The notes beneath the pieces are model-generated. The model was given only the letters and a program-made list of their open reading frames with translations. It searched no databases and had not been told where the DNA came from. The translations under genes and the position numbers were made by a program. Below, in pieces: positions 5,995 to 9,312 of a stretch of DNA of 9,312 bases (its first letter is position 1; each line of letters begins with the position of its first letter). Source of the DNA: Gammaproteobacteria bacterium (lineage in GTDB: Bacteria; Pseudomonadota; Gammaproteobacteria; Steroidobacterales; Woeseiaceae); NCBI GenBank assembly GCA_029881015.1, contig JAOUNK010000108.1, forward strand, positions 1 through 9,312, read 5' to 3'.

Positions 5995-6599
5995 GTCTCG
6001 ACGAAGGCTACGTCAAGTACCAAAGCCACTGGACGCCGGCCGCGGCGCCGGACGCCGAAGCGGCCCGCCTGCTGGAAGCGTGGCGGCGGCCCCTGTACGA
6101 AGAGGGCCTGATAGGATATTACTCGGAGCTCGGGATCGGCTACGGCAACATAAGTGTGCGCTGCGGTGCGCCGGGACAGTTCCTTATCAGCGGTACGCAA
6201 ACCGGGCATGTCGCCGTCACCACTGACGCGCACTATGCGCTTGTGACGGATTACGATCTTGAGGGCAATGCGGTGTGGTGTAGCGGGCCGGTACAGGCCT
6301 CTTCCGAAGCGATGACCCATGCGGCGATCTATGCTCTGGACCCCGGCATCGGCGGCATCGTTCATGTACACAGCAAGTCTCTCTGGCTCGATCACCTGAA
6401 CGAGCTGCCTACCACCGACCCGGCCGTGGCCTACGGGACACCGGCCATGGCACGCGAATTCGTGCGTCTCTACGCCGGCGGGGGGTTCCGTGAATCCGGC
6501 CTGGCCGTCATGGCCGGACATGAGGAGGGGCTTATCGGCATCGGTACGTCGCTGGCCGAAGCGGCGACGAGGATGCTTGGCCTGGTGCGTCGCGGGTAA
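5991..6599 (+). CDS. Class II aldolase/adducin family protein (candidate next step after MtnA)
   Basis: A 202-residue protein of the zinc-dependent class II aldolase/adducin fold, predicted cytoplasmic. The phosphate/substrate loops are GNISVR (52-57) and ISGTQTG (66-72). The candidate catalytic acid is Glu106 in ASSEAMTHAAIY, zinc ligands His125 and His127 lie in HVHSKS, and a third histidine is His177 in AGHEEGLIGIG. In classical members this last region reads HGxxxxG; here two acidic residues sit between His and Gly, so this is a divergent subfamily. It overlaps mtnA by 4 nt, which ties it to methylthioribulose-1-phosphate or 5-deoxyribulose-1-phosphate. It could be a dehydratase like MtnB or an aldolase as in the DHAP shunt, and sequence alone does not decide. 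The start is the ATG at 5991; a longer frame from 5937 lies inside mtnA and is rejected. Confidence 0.85.
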   Translation: MSLDEGYVKYQSHWTPAAAPDAEAARLLEAWRRPLYEEGLIGYYSELGIGYGNISVRCGAPGQFLISGTQTGHVAVTTDAHYALVTDYDLEGNAVWCSGPVQASSEAMTHAAIYALDPGIGGIVHVHSKSLWLDHLNELPTTDPAVAYGTPAMAREFVRLYAGGGFRESGLAVMAGHEEGLIGIGTSLAEAATRMLGLVRRG

Positions 6600-6611
6600 G
6601 AGCGACCCGCG
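6591..6611. terminator. Hairpin between the convergent aldolase and TPR genes
   Basis: CGCGGGT (6591-6597) and ACCCGCG (6605-6611) form a perfect 7-bp stem with a 7-nt loop at the aldolase stop codon. It lacks a T-tract in either direction, so it is at best a transcript-end stabiliser or a weak terminator serving the convergent pair. Confidence 0.3.
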
Positions 6612-6634
6612 CGAAGACCGGCGGCGCTGCGAGA

Positions 6635-7180
6635 CTATTCCCCGGTATCGTCGGCGCTATCCTCATCCATCGCGTTGTGGCGCTCGTCCATCTCAACGTC
6701 AGGCCTTGCAGTACGAATCTCATCGAGCAACATGCCCTTCGCGATTTTCAGCTTTCTGGATTTTGGGCGGAGCTCCTGGCCGCGAGCAATGTCAGCCTCG
6801 GATTCCGCATACCGTTCCAGCCGCAGGTACGCGAGCGCACGATTGTTGTAGGTGCGCCAATGCTCGGGGTAACGCTCGAGCACCCAATTGCAGTGCTCTA
6901 GCGCCGTCAGCGGTTTGTCGATCATTACATAGCCGGCACACAGATTGGCGTGCCCGATCTTGCGCTCATGCGCGCCCTGCGCCTGCTCCAGTCCGCGCAG
7001 TGTCAGGCGCACACCTTCCGCTCCGTTGCCCGCGATCAGCGCATCGGCACCGTCGGCCATCGGGATGTTGCGGGGTCCGAGCACGGTTTTCGACTCTTCG
7101 CCGCCGGCGAGTTCTGAGTAGGCCAGCAGCAGGAATGCCGCGATTGCTACGATCCAGAAACTGATGTGCTTTGTTTTCAC
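6635..7180 (-). CDS. Membrane-anchored or secreted TPR repeat protein
   Basis: A 181-residue protein with a hydrophobic N-terminal segment at 7-25 following Lys/His residues, acting as signal peptide or anchor. Residues 41-142 hold about three tetratricopeptide-like helical hairpins, best seen as KPLTALEHCNWVLERYPEHW (89-108) and RTYNNRALAYLRLERYAESE (109-128), which has the TPR-type A/Y spacing. The last 25 residues are strongly acidic (MDEDSADDTGE). TPRs mediate protein contacts in the periplasm; the partner is unknown. It starts with GTG at 7178-7180, 10 nt after the CBS gene stop, so the two are probably co-transcribed. The only upstream purine-rich sequence is GGTGA, very close to the start, so the exact start is moderately certain. 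Its stop faces the aldolase gene across 35 nt. Confidence 0.8.
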   Translation of the reverse strand: MKTKHISFWIVAIAAFLLLAYSELAGGEESKTVLGPRNIPMADGADALIAGNGAEGVRLTLRGLEQAQGAHERKIGHANLCAGYVMIDKPLTALEHCNWVLERYPEHWRTYNNRALAYLRLERYAESEADIARGQELRPKSRKLKIAKGMLLDEIRTARPDVEMDERHNAMDEDSADDTGE

Positions 7181-7190
7181 GTCACCGCGT

Positions 7191-7619
7191 TCAACCGCTG
7201 ATGTATTGCTCCAGCTGTTCGATCGCTTCCTGCTGGTCCGAAATAATGGCCTGGACGAGGTCCCCGATTGAGATCAGGCCGGCCACCTTGCCGTCGGCCA
7301 GAACCGGCAGGTGACGAATCCGGTTCTCGGACATCAGGGTCATGCAATGATTGACCGATTGCCCGGGTGTCGCCGTAACCAGGTCCGTCGTCATGATCTC
7401 GTCAACCCGGGTCGATTCGGATGCACGCCCTTTGATAATGACCTTGCGAGCGTAATCCCGCTCCGTGACGATTCCCAGGAGCTTGTCACCTTCCAGTACG
7501 AGCAGGGACCCAACCGCACGGTCAGCCATTAACTTGATGGCATCGAAGACAGATGCGTCCCCTGCGATTGAAATGATCTCCCTGCCTTTCGAATCGAGCA
7601 GATGCTGTACCAGTTTCAT
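7191..7619 (-). CDS. Two-CBS-domain protein
   Basis: A 142-residue soluble protein made of a tandem pair of CBS domains (about residues 8-62 and 76-135) and a short helical tail rich in Glu/Gln. Typical CBS signatures are GSLLVLEGDKLLGIVTERDYA in the first domain and NRIRHLPVLADGKVAGLISIGD in the second, each ending in the G-I-V/I-T/S-x-x-D pattern. Stand-alone CBS pairs bind adenosine nucleotides (AMP, ATP, S-adenosylmethionine) and usually sense energy state, but the ligand and partner are not readable here. An unusually strong ribosome binding site, GGGGAGGT, lies 3 nt before the ATG, suggesting good expression. It is followed 10 nt later by the TPR gene. The 61-nt gap to the upstream DUF4097-like gene may hold its own promoter, but none is clear. 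Confidence 0.92.
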   Translation of the reverse strand: MKLVQHLLDSKGREIISIAGDASVFDAIKLMADRAVGSLLVLEGDKLLGIVTERDYARKVIIKGRASESTRVDEIMTTDLVTATPGQSVNHCMTLMSENRIRHLPVLADGKVAGLISIGDLVQAIISDQQEAIEQLEQYISG

Positions 7620-7622
7620 TCC

Positions 7623-7630
7623 ACCTCCCC
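7623..7630 (-). promoter_or_regulatory. Near-consensus ribosome binding site of the CBS gene
   Basis: Minus-strand GGGGAGGT is an almost perfect Shine-Dalgarno sequence, 3 nt from the ATG at 7619 (slightly close). It is the strongest such site I see in the window. Confidence 0.65.
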
Positions 7631-7680
7631 TTCGCCCGCAGGCAGTAGCTACACTACAAGTCTAGCAGAGATGGAGGCCG

Positions 7681-8388
7681 CTACTCCTCGCCGGCCGATC
7701 CGCGGATATTCGACGAGCTCACATCCCCGCTGCCATCGTTCAGGATGACCAGTTCCCTGCCCACATTGCCGACCCTGATGTCGCCCGAGCCATCGTCGAT
7801 CGTGACGCTGCCGCCAACCGCCTGGATATGGATATCTCCCGAGCCATCGTCCACGAATACGTCACCGCTGGCGCCGGCCACCTCGATGGAGCCGGAACCA
7901 TCGTGAATACGCAGGTCACCCACGCGACGTACCGTGATTGCTCCCGAGCTGTCATCTATCCAGACACTGGCAGAAACGTTGGTGACGTTGATCGAACCGG
8001 AAGTGTCGTCGATGGCGAGTGCAAGGTTTGCCGGAATTCTCACTTCAAGATCGACGCGAGCATTCGGTCGCCTTCCCCAGAACCCGTGTTGAAAACGAGA
8101 CTGCAGCCTTGCCGCCTCCCCGAGGCTTTCAAGGCTCAATCTCAGCTTACCGTCGATGATGTCCCGCGCCGCATTCTCATTCACATCGGGAATGACGATT
8201 GTTGCCTTGACTTCTATGCGCCGCAATCCGTCCACACCGGTTACGTCAAGCGAACCTGCCCCGGCATCGACAAAAAGTCTCTGGAAATCCCTTGCGTCCA
8301 GTTCGAGGTTGCGAACCTCCCTGAAGTCCTCAGCGACCGCGTTGGAAACGCCCGTCGCAAGCAGTGCCACTACGATAAAGCTACGCAT
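7681..8388 (-). CDS. Secreted DUF4097-like repeat protein (probable beta-solenoid)
   Basis: A 235-residue exported protein. Residues 1-19 form a signal peptide (MRSFIVVALLATGVSNAVA) with a likely cut before EDF. Residues 24-120 contain a beta-rich region with FVDAGAGSLDVTGVDG, as in the DUF4097/adhesin-like family. Residues 126-230 are about six imperfect 18-residue repeats built on I-D-D-G-S-G-D-I, one strand-turn-strand rung each, consistent with a right-handed beta-solenoid. The aspartate-rich turns could bind divalent cations, which is inference. I chose the ATG at 8386-8388 because AAGGGA lies 6 nt upstream and the signal peptide begins there; in-frame ATGs at 8394 and 8442 are less likely. 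It lies 43 nt downstream of the amidohydrolase gene, on the same strand. Family function is unknown, though proteins of this type are often found near envelope-stress genes. Confidence 0.85.
   Translation of the reverse strand: MRSFIVVALLATGVSNAVAEDFREVRNLELDARDFQRLFVDAGAGSLDVTGVDGLRRIEVKATIVIPDVNENAARDIIDGKLRLSLESLGEAARLQSRFQHGFWGRRPNARVDLEVRIPANLALAIDDTSGSINVTNVSASVWIDDSSGAITVRRVGDLRIHDGSGSIEVAGASGDVFVDDGSGDIHIQAVGGSVTIDDGSGDIRVGNVGRELVILNDGSGDVSSSNIRGSAGEE
7699..8013 (-). repeat. Six tandem ~54-nt protein-coding repeats (DDGSGDI)
   Basis: Within the DUF4097-like gene, residues 126-230 repeat with a period of 17-18 residues: IDDTSGSI, IDDSSGAI, IHDGSGSI, VDDGSGDI, IDDGSGDI, LNDGSGDV. At the DNA level the units contain similar GAGCCATCGTCGA-like cores on the plus strand. 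The last copies are the most alike, suggesting recent duplication near the C-terminus. Confidence 0.85.
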
Positions 8389-8431
8389 GATCATTCCCTT
8401 TTGGCCTGTCGTGCCCTTGTTGTTATATCCA

Positions 8432-9312
8432 TTAGTCGTCATTGTGTTCTACATACCGGGACAGGCGCTCGTCCAGCGCCTCTGCCGAATACCAGGTACC
8501 GCGCAACATCACGCCATGTATACGGCGGGCATGGCGAACGTCATTCAGCGGATTCGCATCGAGCAGGACCAGGTCGGCGTCGCGGCCGACAGTCACGCCG
8601 CCCGTGTTGCTGCCCAGGAACTCGGCGACGGCCGCCGTGCCGGTCCGCAATGCATCGTAGGGGCTGAGGCCCGCAGCCACGAGACTATCGAGTTCATCGT
8701 GTATCGAAAAACCGGGGACGTTGAAGACCTGCGGCGAATCCGAACCCAGGAGCAGTCCCGCACCTGCCTCGTGCAGCGCCAGGATCAGGCGGCGGCGCAG
8801 ATCGACGGCCAGCGAGGCCAGTTTCGGATCGAAACCGCGTTCGGCATGCAGTGTCTCTTTCGCAGCAATCCACTGTTCGAGGGTTTCTTTCGGCATGTAC
8901 TGCATGCCCGGCCGGGTGAGGAGCTCTGCCACGGGGGTCGCATTCACGCGGACCTCGACGAGGACTTCGGTCGGCACGTTCCAGGTACCCGCCGCCGCAG
9001 TGGCGTCCGCGATTGCGGAAATCCGGTCGACGTCGATTTCGGCGGCCAGCATGACATCGAAGAACCCGCCATACCCACCCGAGCCGCCACTGCCCGGCGG
9101 CAGCAGGGCCGCGAAGTAGCCATCGAGGTGATCGATCGTGGCCATGTTGAGCTGCAACGCTCGCCGCACGCCGACGGCCACCGGGACATGCCCCGCGAAC
9201 GGTATGCCCAGTTCGTTCGCGGTGGTCGCGATCGCTTCGAATTCTTCCGCGGTCAGTCCGGGGTGAATCTTGATGAAGTCGTAACCCGCCTGATGCTGTT
9301 CCCGTACGAGTT
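8432..9312 (-). CDS. Amidohydrolase family protein, 3' part (5' end outside window)
   Basis: The C-terminal 292 residues of a metal-dependent amidohydrolase of the imidazolonepropionase/prolidase-like type. The frame is open from the window edge at 9312; a GTG at 9181 is not the true start. In order: GYDFIKIHPGLT holds the lysine that is carbamylated in relatives, GIPFAGHVP and ATIDHLDGYF hold the two histidine ligands, and LLLGSDSP holds the catalytic aspartate. After these come the typical ending TGTAAVAEFLG, then GVTVGRDADLVLLDANPLND. A glycine-rich insert (PPGSGGSGGYGGF) follows the second histidine. All visible catalytic residues are intact. Relatives are often exported and hydrolyse cyclic amides or dipeptides, but export and substrate cannot be judged without the N-terminus. 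The DUF4097-like gene follows 43 nt downstream. Confidence 0.9.
   Translation of the reverse strand, partial: LVREQHQAGYDFIKIHPGLTAEEFEAIATTANELGIPFAGHVPVAVGVRRALQLNMATIDHLDGYFAALLPPGSGGSGGYGGFFDVMLAAEIDVDRISAIADATAAAGTWNVPTEVLVEVRVNATPVAELLTRPGMQYMPKETLEQWIAAKETLHAERGFDPKLASLAVDLRRRLILALHEAGAGLLLGSDSPQVFNVPGFSIHDELDSLVAAGLSPYDALRTGTAAVAEFLGSNTGGVTVGRDADLVLLDANPLNDVRHARRIHGVMLRGTWYSAEALDERLSRYVEHNDD

Noticed and set aside
7645..7652. GTAGCTAC palindrome upstream of the CBS gene as an operator
   Set aside because: An 8-bp palindrome is too short to support a binding site, and no clear promoter elements flank it.
7699..8013. Repeat cluster considered as a CRISPR array
   Set aside because: The repeats are imperfect, have no unique spacers, keep a reading frame of about 54 nt and encode a regular protein motif; no cas genes are present.
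7828..8667. Plus-strand open frame of 279 codons across the DUF4097-like gene and the end of the amidohydrolase gene
   Set aside because: Crosses two real minus-strand genes and their intergenic gap and has no family features. The regularity in it reflects the antisense of the coding repeats.

Overview
The window is about 9.3 kb of GC-rich, gene-dense bacterial chromosome, with tight operons, several 4-nt start/stop overlaps and GTG starts. The YihG-type acyltransferase suggests a gammaproteobacterium, probably free-living or environmental. That placement is inference; no rRNA or other marker is present. There are no tRNA or rRNA genes, CRISPR arrays, insertion sequences or phage genes.

Layout. 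(1) Positions 1-1086, plus strand: the tail of an unidentified gene, then a membrane-anchored metallo-beta-lactamase-fold hydrolase. (2) Positions 1092-2675, minus strand, transcribed right to left: a YihG-type lysophospholipid acyltransferase, a small unassigned protein coupled to it by an ATGA overlap, and a GIY-YIG (YhbQ/UPF0213) protein. (3) Positions 2690-3735, plus strand, only 14 nt from the acyltransferase start: a small cupin coupled by a GTGA overlap to a multi-pass protein with alkaline-ceramidase (CREST) motifs. (4) Positions 3820-4716: folD of one-carbon metabolism. (5) Positions 4713-4905: a spacer holding, on the minus strand, what looks like the C-terminal end of a lost CaiB/BaiF (class III) CoA-transferase, plus a possible promoter. 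(6) Positions 4906-6599: mtnA coupled by an ATGA overlap to a class II aldolase/adducin-family gene, apparently a methylthioadenosine/5'-deoxyadenosine salvage module. (7) Positions 6635-9312, minus strand, right to left: a truncated amidohydrolase, a secreted DUF4097-like repeat protein, a two-CBS-domain protein and a membrane-anchored TPR protein.

How the genes relate. The acyltransferase and the ceramidase-like protein share a divergent start region and both concern membrane lipids, but a functional link is inference. MtnA makes methylthioribulose-1-phosphate, or the 5-deoxy analogue, and the coupled class II aldolase-fold protein is the natural candidate for the next step. It could be a dehydratase (MtnB) or an aldolase (DHAP-shunt type); its zinc-site motifs differ from textbook MtnB. 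FolD is ordinary housekeeping.

Most of the window is conventional. The points most worth a second look are the CoA-transferase fossil, the mtnA-aldolase pair, the 18-residue DDGSGDI repeat protein, the small protein coupled to the acyltransferase, and the compact divergent lipid locus. I found no clear, previously undescribed multi-gene system.
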